34,947 nucleotides of DNA from GWA2-66-18 sp964537395. GTDB lineage: Bacteria > Elusimicrobiota > Elusimicrobia > UBA1565 > UBA9628. Under the pieces are notes generated by a model that worked only from the letters and a program-made list of their open reading frames with translations, was not told where the DNA came from and made no database searches. The stretch is taken from assembly GCA_964537395.1 (NCBI GenBank), contig CAZIBN010000037.1, positions 1 to 34,947 of the forward strand, in the 5' to 3' direction. The translations under genes were made by a program, and so were the position numbers. Positions 1 through 7,884 of the stretch are shown here, piece after piece (the first letter of the stretch is position 1; every line of letters begins with the position of its first letter).

Positions 1-54
1 ATCTTTGGTCCGGGCGGCATGATCTTCATTGAGCTACTTACAATCCGTAAGTAG
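1..54 (+). CDS. possible C-terminal fragment of an unidentified gene entering from the left
   Basis: Frame 1 stays open from the window edge to a TAG at 52-54 and would encode 17 residues ending in ELLTIRK. The other two forward frames stop earlier. The stretch is more AT-rich than the rest of the window, so this could be chance. No function can be assigned. Confidence 0.2.
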   Translation: MFGPGGMIFIELLTIRK

Positions 55-160
55 CAGTATCGAGTGCTTACGGTAGAGCACCCAATTGCTCCGTCGAATC
101 GTTCCTCGCTGGTGATATGACCGGCTATGCCGGAATCATGCGCCCGACTACTTGCTCGGG
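33..160. other. cluster of short hairpins downstream of nrdJ
   Basis: Four inverted repeats lie in the non-coding left edge: a perfect 9-bp stem with a 5-nt loop (33-41/47-55), a 5-bp stem (64-68/77-81), CCGGC-TAT-GCCGG (121-133) and CCCGA/TCGGG (143-147/156-160). None has a T-run, so they are not classical intrinsic terminators on either strand. They could form a structured 3' end for nrdJ or part of an RNA gene cut by the window edge. I could not fold the region into a tRNA. Confidence 0.3.
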
Positions 161-177
161 TTCCTAAGCCATCGTAC

Positions 178-2646
178 TCACGAGCACTCGGAGTGCCCGC
201 AGTCGTGGCAGGTCACCCCGGAGCAACCCGACTCGTGTGAGACGTTGCGCGAGAAGCACTTCGGGCAATGATCTGCCGCCGAAGGCGGCGGGAGGGAAGC
301 GGCCTCCGCGGCGTTCTCGCGGGCCGGTTCCCACCAGCCCGTCTTCTTGAGGTGGGCGCGGATGGCGATGGCGAGCGCGTGCGGTATCGAGTCCACGCGG
401 TTGGGCCCCAGGCCGATCGGGCGGTCGCCCTTGACCGAGTTGAGGTGCTTGAGCAGGCGTAGGGGATCTCCTCCTTCGCCGAGGTACTTTGAGATCAGGA
501 TGCCCACGAGCGAGGTCAGCCCCGCGATCTCGGTGCCGAGCGGGGGGATGTTGGTGAACAATTGGAACGGCCCCTTCTCGTCGTAGTTGATGTGCACGTG
601 CAGCGGACCGTAGCCGGTGCGGATCTGGTAGTACTCCGCGTCGAGGCCGAGCGAGGCCTCCGGCGTCCGGCGCTTGCCCTTCGACGGTGCCGAGGAAATA
701 TTAAGAACCTGCTGGGACTTGGAGCCGTCGCGATAGACCGTGATGCCCTTGCAGCCAAGTTCATAAGAGAGCAGGTAGGCGTTGCGGACGTCGTCGGTCG
801 TCGCGTCATTGGGCAGGTTGATCGTCTTCGAGACGCCGTTGTCGGTGTGCCGCTGGAACGCCGCCTGCATGCGGACATGGGTTTCGACCGAAACGTCGTG
901 GGCCGTGGCGAATAACTTTTGAACGGAATCGGGAATTCCAGGAAGGCCGGCCAACGACTTGTGATTCTCGTCGATGCGCTTCATCAGAACCTTTTCATCC
1001 GACCCGAACCATTTATTCTTCTCGGCGTAATCCTTGAACAGCGGATTGACTTCGAAAAAGACGTCTTTGTCGTCCGGCTGCTTGCCGTGTTTTAAGAGCT
1101 CAAGGGCTTTCGCGTTATATCTTGTGTACGCGATGGCGAAGAACGGCTCGATGCCGCCTCCCTGCAGTCCCGCCGCGATGGCGATGGTGCCGGTGGGCGC
1201 GATCGTGGTGCGCGCGCTGTGGCGGGGCGTGCGCTTCTCGCCGCGGAAATATTTCGACTCCGGATCGTACGTCGAGTCCTTCCAGTTCGGGAAGACGCCG
1301 CGCTCCGCGGCGATCTTCTCGGAGGCGTCGAGCGAGGCGCCGTTGATGAAGGACATGACCTTGTCGCCGAGCTTGAGCGCCTCGGGGTCCCCATAGGCCG
1401 TGCCGTTCTTGACTAAGGCCTCGGCCCAGCCCATCACGCCAAGGCCGATGCGGCGGTTGCCCTTGGCGAGCTGTTCGATCTCGGGAAGCGGGTAGTTGTT
1501 GACCTCGATGACGTCCTCGAGAAAGCGTATCGCGAGGCTGACCGTCTCCTTAAGACGGGGGAAGTCCCAGCGTCCCGCGCCGGTCTCGCCGGTCACGAAA
1601 GCGGATAGGTTCAACGAGCCGAGGTTGCACGGCTCCCACGGCAGCAACGGCTGCTCGCCGCAGGGATTCGTGCTCTCGATCTGGCCCAGCGCCGGCGTCG
1701 TGTTCGAGCCCGAGGCGTTGATGCGGTCGAGGACGACATAGCCCGGGTCTCCGGTCTTCCAGGCGAGGTCGACCATGGTGTCGAAGACCTCCTTGGCGCG
1801 CAGCTTGCCGGCCGGCTTGCCGTTGCGGGGGTTGATGAGGTCGTACTCGGCGTCGGCCAGGACCGCGCGCATGAAGATCGCGTCCACGCCGACCGAGACG
1901 TTGAAGTTCTCCATGACGCCCGGCTGGGTCTTCATCTTGATGAAGTCCATGATCTCCGGGTGGTCGTACCTTAATATGGCCATGTTGGCCCCGCGACGCG
2001 TGCCGCCCTGTTTGACGACGTCGGTCATCGTGTCGAAGAGCTTCATGAAAGAAAGCGCGCCCGAGGCCACGCCCTGCGTCTTCTTGACCGGATCGCCTTT
2101 GGGGCGCAGCGAGGAGAACGAGAAGCCGGTGCCGCCGCCCGACTTCTGGATCATGGACTGGGCGGCGAGCGACTTGGTGATGGCTTCCATCGAATCGGGA
2201 ACGGGCAGGACGTAGCAGGCGGACAACTGCTGGAGCTCGCGGCCGGCGTTCATCAAGGTCGGGGAGTTCGGCAGGAAGTCCCAGTTCGCCATCAGGCCGT
2301 AGAATTTTGCGGCCCACTCCTCACGTAGGGCCTTGGCCTCGGGGTGCTTGGCGCAGGCCTTTTCCAGATTGGCCATGAGGCGGTTGAAATTGGCCTGGCG
2401 TGCGTCATTGTCGGGCAGGCCTTGATGGAAAAGGTTCATGCCGCGTTCGACCGTGCGCGAGACGCCGGTGAAAGCTCCCCAGGCCTCGGCCTTCGGGTGA
2501 GCGAGGATCTCGCCCAAGGCGACGTTCCGGGCGACCCCCAGAAGCCACGCCTCGACCGACGGGGCGTCGCGCAGGTATTTGTCCTTGATGACCTTGAGCT
2601 GGTTGGCGGTCAAGACGATTTTCGCGGCGGAGCGGGTTTTAGCCAT
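178..2646 (-). CDS. nrdJ: adenosylcobalamin-dependent (class II) ribonucleotide reductase
   Basis: Reduces ribonucleotides to deoxyribonucleotides with a B12-derived radical, so it works with or without oxygen. Family signatures appear in order in the 822-residue protein: NSPTLMNAG, a SACYVLPV segment with the first redox Cys, KSGGGTGFSFS, GGTRRGANMA, NPCGEQPLLPWEPCNLGSLNL carrying the catalytic Cys/Glu, and APTGTIA. A TSCPD-like segment follows, then a C-terminal tail with CPKC and CHDCGHSEC, which serves as zinc ribbon and redox-shuttle cysteines. The ATG is preceded by AGGAAGG at good spacing. It lies 51 nt downstream of the radical SAM gene on the same strand, so the two may be cotranscribed. 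No separate activase or small subunit is needed by this class and none is seen. Confidence 0.96.
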   Translation of the reverse strand: MAKTRSAAKIVLTANQLKVIKDKYLRDAPSVEAWLLGVARNVALGEILAHPKAEAWGAFTGVSRTVERGMNLFHQGLPDNDARQANFNRLMANLEKACAKHPEAKALREEWAAKFYGLMANWDFLPNSPTLMNAGRELQQLSACYVLPVPDSMEAITKSLAAQSMIQKSGGGTGFSFSSLRPKGDPVKKTQGVASGALSFMKLFDTMTDVVKQGGTRRGANMAILRYDHPEIMDFIKMKTQPGVMENFNVSVGVDAIFMRAVLADAEYDLINPRNGKPAGKLRAKEVFDTMVDLAWKTGDPGYVVLDRINASGSNTTPALGQIESTNPCGEQPLLPWEPCNLGSLNLSAFVTGETGAGRWDFPRLKETVSLAIRFLEDVIEVNNYPLPEIEQLAKGNRRIGLGVMGWAEALVKNGTAYGDPEALKLGDKVMSFINGASLDASEKIAAERGVFPNWKDSTYDPESKYFRGEKRTPRHSARTTIAPTGTIAIAAGLQGGGIEPFFAIAYTRYNAKALELLKHGKQPDDKDVFFEVNPLFKDYAEKNKWFGSDEKVLMKRIDENHKSLAGLPGIPDSVQKLFATAHDVSVETHVRMQAAFQRHTDNGVSKTINLPNDATTDDVRNAYLLSYELGCKGITVYRDGSKSQQVLNISSAPSKGKRRTPEASLGLDAEYYQIRTGYGPLHVHINYDEKGPFQLFTNIPPLGTEIAGLTSLVGILISKYLGEGGDPLRLLKHLNSVKGDRPIGLGPNRVDSIPHALAIAIRAHLKKTGWWEPARENAAEAASLPPPSAADHCPKCFSRNVSHESGCSGVTCHDCGHSECS

Positions 2647-2697
2647 AGAGTGACCTTCCTTTTAGAGTGTAACAGCCCCCTTGGGGCGCGTCCAGGG

Positions 2698-3309
2698 TCA
2701 GGCCAGGACGGGGCGGGCGATGAAATCGGCCTTGATCTTGCGCGCGTAGCTCTGCAAGGGCGCAAGATCCACCTCGGGGAGCTCCACCGCCGTGATGCGC
2801 GTTTTGATGCGCGCCGCGACGCAGCGCTCGGCGAAGAGGCGTGACGCGGCGAAGCCCGTCGCGCGGTACGCCGGCGCGGGCCGCATCATCTCCACCCATT
2901 GCTTCTCATCGGCGGTGTTCAGGCTGACCGCGACCTCATCGAGGAACGAGGCCAGCTCCGGCGTGATGTCGCGGGCCCAGATCAGGCTGCCCAGCCCGAC
3001 CGTGTTCAGCCGCTGCCGCAGCTCCGGATGCTGAGTCTTAAGGTAGAGCCCCACTTTTTTCATCTCTTCGAGGCGATAGGTGCTCTCGCCGAAGCCGCAG
3101 AACACGACCTCGCGCCAGTAGTCGGAGGTGTCCAGCTTCTCCTTGAGCGCGGCGATCAGGGCCGGCGCCGTGGGCTCCGGGCCCTTGAGGCGCAGATCGT
3201 GGCCCTCGAACTGGTAGTCCCAGGGGACCTTGACGCAGAAGCTGCAGGAGACCGGGCAGCGGTTGGTCAGGTTGAGGTAGAGCCCGCGGTCCTTTTCATA
3301 GAGGATCAT
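2698..3309 (-). CDS. radical SAM protein, TatD-linked type
   Basis: A short (203-residue) radical SAM enzyme. The cluster motif is CPVSCSFC, giving Cys18, Cys22 and Cys25 for the 4Fe-4S cluster. It is followed by a VVFCGFGEST segment in the place of the SAM-binding GGE motif, LNTVGLGSLI, and an AVSLNT strand. This order and the short length match the family described as TatD-associated radical SAM proteins, whose substrate is not known. No tatD gene is seen in the window. The start ATG has no obvious Shine-Dalgarno sequence. It is transcribed away from the nucleotidyltransferase pair and towards nrdJ. Confidence 0.8.
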   Translation of the reverse strand: MILYEKDRGLYLNLTNRCPVSCSFCVKVPWDYQFEGHDLRLKGPEPTAPALIAALKEKLDTSDYWREVVFCGFGESTYRLEEMKKVGLYLKTQHPELRQRLNTVGLGSLIWARDITPELASFLDEVAVSLNTADEKQWVEMMRPAPAYRATGFAASRLFAERCVAARIKTRITAVELPEVDLAPLQSYARKIKADFIARPVLA

Positions 3310-3351
3310 GATGGATGGTGTGTAGCAACGTTACGGCTTGGAGAGGGTCGC

Positions 3352-3381
3352 GTGGCAATTTCCTCGTATTCGTACTATACT
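3352..3381 (+). promoter_or_regulatory. candidate sigma70 promoter of the nucleotidyltransferase pair
   Basis: GTGGCA (3352-3357), an 18-nt spacer and TATACT (3376-3381). Transcription would begin at about 3388, which is the first possible ATG, so the message could be leaderless if that ATG is used. Confidence 0.4.
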
Positions 3382-3387
3382 GGAAGC

Positions 3388-3600
3388 ATGGAACGCATGC
3401 AGCGAGTCGTTAAAGTGATTCCCGCCGGCACTTGGCCGGACTCGCGTGAGGATCAGCGCGCGTATTGGCTCTCGCGGCCCCCTTCGGAGCGCGTCCAGGC
3501 GGGGAGAGAATTGCAGCGAAAAATGCACTGGTGGATGACCGGTCGCGAGCTCCCGAGGCGAATGGAAAGGGTGGTTCGCGTATTCCGATACAATCAATGA
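3388..3600 (+). CDS. small basic protein paired with a nucleotidyltransferase (putative antitoxin partner)
   Basis: Encodes about 70 residues, rich in Arg and Trp, with a central YWLSRPPSERV segment and a C-terminal RRMERVVRVFRY stretch. Small proteins of this pattern are commonly found directly upstream of AbiEii/DUF6036-like nucleotidyltransferases, which is my recollection of the family context. The stop overlaps the next gene's start as ATGA (3597-3600), so translation is probably coupled. A second in-frame ATG at 3397 has a better-spaced GGAAG upstream and could be the true start. A role as antitoxin is inference from the arrangement. Confidence 0.6.
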   Translation: MERMQRVVKVIPAGTWPDSREDQRAYWLSRPPSERVQAGRELQRKMHWWMTGRELPRRMERVVRVFRYNQ

Positions 3601-4073
3601 GCCCGGGGTCTTCGGAGGACTCGAGCTCGGATGATTTCGACAAAATCGTCGCCGCCCTCAATAAGCATCAGGTCGACTTTATGATCATCGGCGGCTTTGC
3701 CGTCGTTTACCACGGCCACGTCCGTGCCACGAAAGACCTCGACCTCTATGTTCGGCGGACCGAAGAAAATTCCAAGAGGGTGGTCGCCGCGCTTGAGGAG
3801 GTGGATTTTGGTTCTCCCGAGATGACTCCGGAGGTTTTTACCGCTGATAACGGGATATCGCTTGGAACCCGGCCGCTTCAAATCGACGTCATGTCCAATC
3901 TCCGGGGCGTTGATTTCGACGATGCCTGGGCTCGCCGTGAGCGCGGCTCCTTCGGTCGGGAGACGGTAAACTACATCTCTCGCGAGGACCTCATCATCAA
4001 TAAGCGCGCGGCGGGCCGGCCACTGGACCTTGATGACGCCCGTGAATTGGAAAAAGGGCGAGACCTGAAATAG
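3597..4073 (+). CDS. AbiEii/DUF6036-like minimal nucleotidyltransferase
   Basis: A 158-residue protein with the nucleotidyltransferase signature: a hydrophobic strand, GGFAVVYHGHVRATKDLDLYV (GG, HG and the DxD metal-binding pair), then a later strand ending in QIDVM as the probable third carboxylate, and a C-terminal helical part with LIINKRAAGRPLDLDDAREL. The last segment is typical of the family. Members are often annotated as toxins of type IV systems or as nucleotidyltransferases of unknown target. The start is the ATG overlapping the upstream stop; an upstream extension of the frame overlaps the small partner gene and is unlikely to be translated. Confidence 0.8.
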   Translation: MSPGSSEDSSSDDFDKIVAALNKHQVDFMIIGGFAVVYHGHVRATKDLDLYVRRTEENSKRVVAALEEVDFGSPEMTPEVFTADNGISLGTRPLQIDVMSNLRGVDFDDAWARRERGSFGRETVNYISREDLIINKRAAGRPLDLDDARELEKGRDLK

Positions 4074-4102
4074 TTGCGCTTAGACGGGACTTTTGATATG
4101 AT
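4074..4102 (+). promoter_or_regulatory. sigma70-type promoter of the rplU-rpmA operon
   Basis: TTGCGC (4074-4079), an exact 17-nt spacer and TATGAT (4097-4102), starting right after the stop of the preceding gene. The leader would be about 20 nt and carries AGGAG just before the rplU ATG at 4128. Confidence 0.7.
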
Positions 4103-4127
4103 GTACCCCTACCTCAACAGGAGTCCT

Positions 4128-4439
4128 ATGTACGCGATTATCGAGACGGGCGGAAAACAACTTTGGGTCATTCCCGGCGAGACCGTTAAGGTCGAGAAGC
4201 TGGAGGCCAAGGAAGGCGACAAGCTGACGTTCGACGCCCTTTGGGCCGTCGGCGACGCTCCGGAAGGCCAGGAGCCGAAGTCCACGCGCAGCGCGAAGGT
4301 CAATGTGACCGTCGTCAAGCAGGGCCGCGGCGTGAAGATCATCGTCTTCAAGAAGCGCACTAAGAAAGCGTACAAGAAGACCCAGGGCCACCGTCAGTGG
4401 CTGACCAGCATCAAAATCGAGAGCATTTCCTTAAACTAA
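4128..4439 (+). CDS. rplU: 50S ribosomal protein L21
   Basis: A 103-residue L21 with the family start MYAIIETGGKQ, the central KVEKLEAKEGD segment, and the basic C-terminal KKRTKKAYKKTQGHRQ signature with the final SIKIESI strand. It binds 23S rRNA early in large-subunit assembly. The ATG follows ACAGGAGTCCT. It lies one base upstream of rpmA and leads into obgE, the classical rplU-rpmA-obg gene order. Confidence 0.97.
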   Translation: MYAIIETGGKQLWVIPGETVKVEKLEAKEGDKLTFDALWAVGDAPEGQEPKSTRSAKVNVTVVKQGRGVKIIVFKKRTKKAYKKTQGHRQWLTSIKIESISLN

Positions 4440-4440
4440 T

Positions 4441-4752
4441 ATGGCTTCAACGAAAGCACAGGGCTCATCCTCGAACGGCCGGGACTCACACGGTCAACGC
4501 CTCGGCGTCAAGCGCTACGGCGGAGAAGTCGTCACGGCGGGCATGGTCATCATGCGCCAGCGTGGCACCAAGATCCTTCCCGGCCTCAATGTCGGCCGCG
4601 GCAAGGACGACACGCTGTTCGCGAAGATCAACGGCGTCGTGACCTTCGAATGGGCGTACAAGGACAAGAAGCGCGCGTCCGTGTATCCCGTCGGCGACGC
4701 GAGAAACGTCACCGCGAAGATGCACGCCAAAGCGGCCGCCGCCGCCAAGTAG
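4441..4752 (+). CDS. rpmA: 50S ribosomal protein L27
   Basis: A 103-residue L27. The conserved N-terminal part (GSSSNGRDSHGQRLGVKRYGG, then RQRGTKILPGLNVGRGKDDTLFA) is intact. The N-terminal arm of this family reaches the peptidyl-transferase centre. The start is MASTKAQGSS instead of the commoner MAHKKAGGSS, and the protein is not of the type with a cleaved N-terminal extension. The C-terminus ends in an alanine/lysine-rich tail. It follows rplU by one base. Confidence 0.97.
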   Translation: MASTKAQGSSSNGRDSHGQRLGVKRYGGEVVTAGMVIMRQRGTKILPGLNVGRGKDDTLFAKINGVVTFEWAYKDKKRASVYPVGDARNVTAKMHAKAAAAAK

Positions 4753-4779
4753 TTTTTTCGCCGCGTTCAATCGCGTCGA

Positions 4780-4810
4780 CGACGGCCGCCGGATACACCG
4801 GCGGCCGTTG
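4780..4810 (+). other. strong GC hairpin between rpmA and obgE
   Basis: A perfect 11-bp stem (4782-4792 with 4798-4808) around the loop ATACA, extendable by one G-T and one C-G pair. No T-run follows, so it is not a textbook intrinsic terminator. It may weaken read-through or protect the 3' end of the ribosomal protein message. Confidence 0.5.
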
Positions 4811-4837
4811 TGCTTCATATAGAGCACCGACCCAACC

Positions 4838-6160
4838 ATGAGCTTCATCGATAAAGTCCGATGTTTTGTCGCCGCCGGCGACGGTGGAGACGGCTGCCTC
4901 TCGTTCAAGCACGAGAAGTACATGGAGTGGGGCGGGCCCAACGGCGGCGACGGCGGCCGCGGCGGGGACGTGTTCTTCACGGCCGCTTCGCGCCTGACCA
5001 CCTTGATGGACCTGCACTTCCGCCCGCACGTGACCGCGGGCAAGGGCGGCAATGGCAAGGGCTCTCACAAGCACGGGAACCGGGGCGATGACGTGACCAT
5101 CGAGGTCCCCGTTGGCACCTTGATCTATCGCGACCGCATACTCGTCGCCGACCTGCACAAGGACGGGCAGACCTGGCGCGCCGGCGAGGGCGGCCGCGGC
5201 GGACGCGGCAACTGGTCCTTCAAGACCCGCCTCAATAACGCTCCCCGCCTCGCGGAGAAGGGCGGCCCGGGTGAGAGAACTACGCTCGACATGGAGCTCA
5301 AGCTCCTCGCCGACGTCGGCCTGGTCGGCTACCCGAACGCGGGCAAATCGAGCTTCGTCTCGCGCGTCTCCAACGCCCGCCCGAAGATCGCCAATTATCC
5401 GTTCACTACTTTGTCGCCCAACCTCGGCGTCGCCTACCACAAGCATGTCAGTTTTGTCGTGGCCGATATCCCGGGCATCATCGAGGGCGCGGCCGAGGGC
5501 AAGGGGCTCGGCGTGAAGTTCCTCAAGCACGTCGAGCGCTGCCGTCTGCTGATCCACCTCATCGACCCCGCCGGCTACATGGGCGAGGATCCGGAGACCG
5601 GGATCAAGACGATCGAGAAGGAGATGAAGCGCTACAATCCCAAGCTCTCGACCAAGCCCAAGCTCCTCGTCCTCAACAAGATGGACCTTGCCGAGAGCGA
5701 TCCGGTCCTCAAAAAGATGAAAAAGAAGCACCGGGGCATCCTCGCGATCTCGGTCGCGACCGGCGACGGCGTGGAGGCCATCCTCGATAAGATCATCGTC
5801 GAGCTCGCCAAGCACAAGGGCCCCCTTCACTTCGTGGAGAAGACGGTCGACGACTCGATCCACAAGGTCGAGCAGGGCTTCGTCATCGAGAACCTCGGCG
5901 GCGGGCACTTCGCCCTCAGGGGAAAGTTCGTCGAGCGAGCCTCGGCGATGCTCGATATCAGCCTCCCCGAGGCGATCAACCGCTACCAGCACACGCTCAA
6001 GCGCATCGGTGTCGACCGCGCCCTCAAGAAGGCCGGCGTGAAGGCCGGCGACCGCGTGCGCTGCGGCGAGTACGAGTTCGAGTGGTCGAACAACCCCGTC
6101 AAGCGCATCGCCGCGAAGCCCGCCGACGGCCGCACCCGCATCAACGTCGGAAAAAAATAA
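4838..6160 (+). CDS. obgE: Obg/CgtA ribosome-assembly GTPase
   Basis: A 440-residue Obg GTPase. The glycine-rich Obg fold takes up residues 1 to about 157 (GDGGDGCLSF, GGPNGGDGGRGGDV, GKGGNGKGSHKHG). The G domain follows with GYPNAGKSS (from residue 164), the switch strand YPFTTL, DIPGIIEGAAEGKGLG and NKMD. A C-terminal OCT domain ends the protein (FVERASAMLDIS, LKKAGVKAGDRVRCGEYEFEW). It acts in late 50S assembly and in stringent-type signalling. It has no clear Shine-Dalgarno sequence. Its stop directly abuts the ATG of hpnC, which ties squalene synthesis to this housekeeping operon. Confidence 0.97.
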   Translation: MSFIDKVRCFVAAGDGGDGCLSFKHEKYMEWGGPNGGDGGRGGDVFFTAASRLTTLMDLHFRPHVTAGKGGNGKGSHKHGNRGDDVTIEVPVGTLIYRDRILVADLHKDGQTWRAGEGGRGGRGNWSFKTRLNNAPRLAEKGGPGERTTLDMELKLLADVGLVGYPNAGKSSFVSRVSNARPKIANYPFTTLSPNLGVAYHKHVSFVVADIPGIIEGAAEGKGLGVKFLKHVERCRLLIHLIDPAGYMGEDPETGIKTIEKEMKRYNPKLSTKPKLLVLNKMDLAESDPVLKKMKKKHRGILAISVATGDGVEAILDKIIVELAKHKGPLHFVEKTVDDSIHKVEQGFVIENLGGGHFALRGKFVERASAMLDISLPEAINRYQHTLKRIGVDRALKKAGVKAGDRVRCGEYEFEWSNNPVKRIAAKPADGRTRINVGKK

Positions 6161-7048
6161 ATGGCGGACACCCTCAAGGCCTACGAGGCGAAGCTTACGG
6201 ACCCGAACGATGTTTCGGGCGCCTACCGCTTCTGCCAGGACCTTGCGGACGGGCACTACGAGAACTTCCCGGTCGCGTCTTTGCTCCTGCCGAAGCATCT
6301 GCGCAAGCATGTCGCAGCACTTTACGCGTTCGCGCGCATCGCCGACGACATGTCCGACGAGCCCGAGTACGAGGGCAGGCGACGCGAATGCCTGCTTAAC
6401 TGGCGGTCTATGCTGGCCGACACGGGCAAGCGCCCGCCGACGCATCCGGTCTTCGTCGCCCTCGGCCAGACCATCAAGGAGCTCGAGCTTCCCAAGGAGC
6501 CCTTCGACGACCTCCTCTCCGCCTTCCTCCAGGATACGGAGAAAAGCCGCTACGAGACCTTCGACGAGGTCCTCGATTATTGCCGCCGCTCCGCGAACCC
6601 GGTCGGACGGATCGTGCTCATGATCCACGGCTACCGCGACGAGGAGCTGTTCCGCTATTCCGACGCGATCTGCACGGCGCTGCAGCTCGCCAATTTCTGG
6701 CAGGACATCTCTGTCGACCTCAAGAAGAACCGCGTCTATATCCCCGAAGAGGACTTCAAGGCGCACGGTTACTCCGAGGCCGACCTGCGCATGGGCGTCT
6801 GCAACGATCGCTTCAAGAGCCTGATGAAGTTCGAGGTCTCCCGCGCCCGGGCCCTGTTCGAGCAGGGGCGCCCCCTGCCGGAGAAGCTGCACTGGCCGCT
6901 CTCGCTTGAGATCCGCCTGACCTGGTACGGCGGCATGCAGATACTCAAGCTGATCCGCAAGATCGACTTCGACACCATCCGCACGCGTCCGACCCTGAAG
7001 AAAAGGGAGTGGATCCCGCTGGTCGCGCGTGCCTTAATCGGCACATGA
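6161..7048 (+). CDS. hpnC: squalene-pathway synthase HpnC (hydroxysqualene synthase)
   Basis: A 295-residue member of the squalene/phytoene synthase family. Both metal-binding Asp-rich regions are present: ARIADDMSDE near residue 65 and ANFWQDISVDLKKNRVYIP near residue 185. The N-terminal DVSGAYRFCQDLADGHYENFPVASLLLP is typical of HpnC, which in the known pathway turns presqualene diphosphate into hydroxysqualene. It starts on the base after the obgE stop and is followed by hpnD with an ATGA overlap, so the set is translationally coupled. Assignment as C rather than D rests on this N-terminus and the gene order. Confidence 0.9.
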   Translation: MADTLKAYEAKLTDPNDVSGAYRFCQDLADGHYENFPVASLLLPKHLRKHVAALYAFARIADDMSDEPEYEGRRRECLLNWRSMLADTGKRPPTHPVFVALGQTIKELELPKEPFDDLLSAFLQDTEKSRYETFDEVLDYCRRSANPVGRIVLMIHGYRDEELFRYSDAICTALQLANFWQDISVDLKKNRVYIPEEDFKAHGYSEADLRMGVCNDRFKSLMKFEVSRARALFEQGRPLPEKLHWPLSLEIRLTWYGGMQILKLIRKIDFDTIRTRPTLKKREWIPLVARALIGT

Positions 7049-7884
7049 CCTCCGCGCCGCCTCCGGCCGAGAAGAAGTCGAACTTCTTCCTGGGCTTCCT
7101 GCTCCTTCCCAAGCCCAAGCGCGAGGCGCTGTCCGCCGTATACGCGTACTGCCGCCTGATTGACGACATCGTCGATGAGGGGCTCCCGAAGGACGAGGCG
7201 CGTCGCCAGCTTGATTTCTGGCGCGAGGAGATCGAGCGGCTGTATCAAGGCGCGCCGACGCACGAGATCTCTCGCGGCCTCCTGGACCCTATCGCCGTTT
7301 ATAAAATGCCGAAGGCGCCTTTCCTTGAGATGATCCGCGGCTGCGCGATGGACCTCGATGGGACGCGCTACGAGACGATCGCCGATCTCGAGAGCTACAT
7401 GCGCGGCGTGGCGTCTTCGGTCGGGATCATGTGCATATATATTTTTGGTTGGACGCATACGAGCCGTGAGGCTATGCATGAGTTCGCCACGACGTTCGGC
7501 TACGCCTTCCAATTGACCAACATCATCCGCGACGTCGGCGCCGATCTGGAGATCGGCCGCGTCTATCTGCCGCTTGCCGACATCCGCGACGCCGGCTACT
7601 CGGTCGACCGCCTCGTCCTTCGTGATCATGGGCCGGCGTTCGATCGGTTGATGGTCGGGCAGTACAAGCGCGCGAAAGGCTACTACGCCCGCGCTCGCAA
7701 CATGGTGGATTTCCGCGACCGGCCGGGCCTTCTGCCCGCCGAGGTCATGGCCCATGTCTACGAGGGCCTGCTCGACGAGATCAAGGCCCAGGAGTTCCGC
7801 GTCCTGTTCCAGAAGACGAGCCTCCCGGGCTATCGGAAGCTGGCGCTTGGCTTCAAGGCGTGGCTGTACTGCCATGGGATCTGA
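7045..7884 (+). CDS. hpnD: presqualene diphosphate synthase HpnD
   Basis: A 279-residue squalene/phytoene synthase family enzyme that condenses two farnesyl diphosphates to presqualene diphosphate. Motifs are AVYAYCRLIDDIVDEG near residue 35 and FQLTNIIRDVGADLEIGRVYLP near residue 160, with the intervening CAMDLDGTRYETIADLESYMRGVASSVG segment of the family. The start ATG at 7045 overlaps the hpnC stop; an earlier in-frame ATG at 7009 lies inside hpnC. The 3' end overlaps hpnE by 11 nt. Confidence 0.93.
   Translation: MTSAPPPAEKKSNFFLGFLLLPKPKREALSAVYAYCRLIDDIVDEGLPKDEARRQLDFWREEIERLYQGAPTHEISRGLLDPIAVYKMPKAPFLEMIRGCAMDLDGTRYETIADLESYMRGVASSVGIMCIYIFGWTHTSREAMHEFATTFGYAFQLTNIIRDVGADLEIGRVYLPLADIRDAGYSVDRLVLRDHGPAFDRLMVGQYKRAKGYYARARNMVDFRDRPGLLPAEVMAHVYEGLLDEIKAQEFRVLFQKTSLPGYRKLALGFKAWLYCHGI

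Noticed and set aside
60..135. tRNA-like D-arm (GTGCT/AGCAC with GGTAG) near the left edge
   Set aside because: No matching anticodon stem, T-arm or acceptor stem could be found on either strand.
2899..3600. 233-codon plus-strand frame covering the radical SAM gene
   Set aside because: Only its last 70 codons (from 3388) are plausible. The rest is antisense to the radical SAM gene with its CxxxCxxC motif.
4709..6892. 727-codon open frame on the minus strand opposite obgE and hpnC
   Set aside because: It is antisense to two clear genes, has low-complexity Leu/Glu/Val/Arg composition typical of GC-rich shadow frames and shows no motif.
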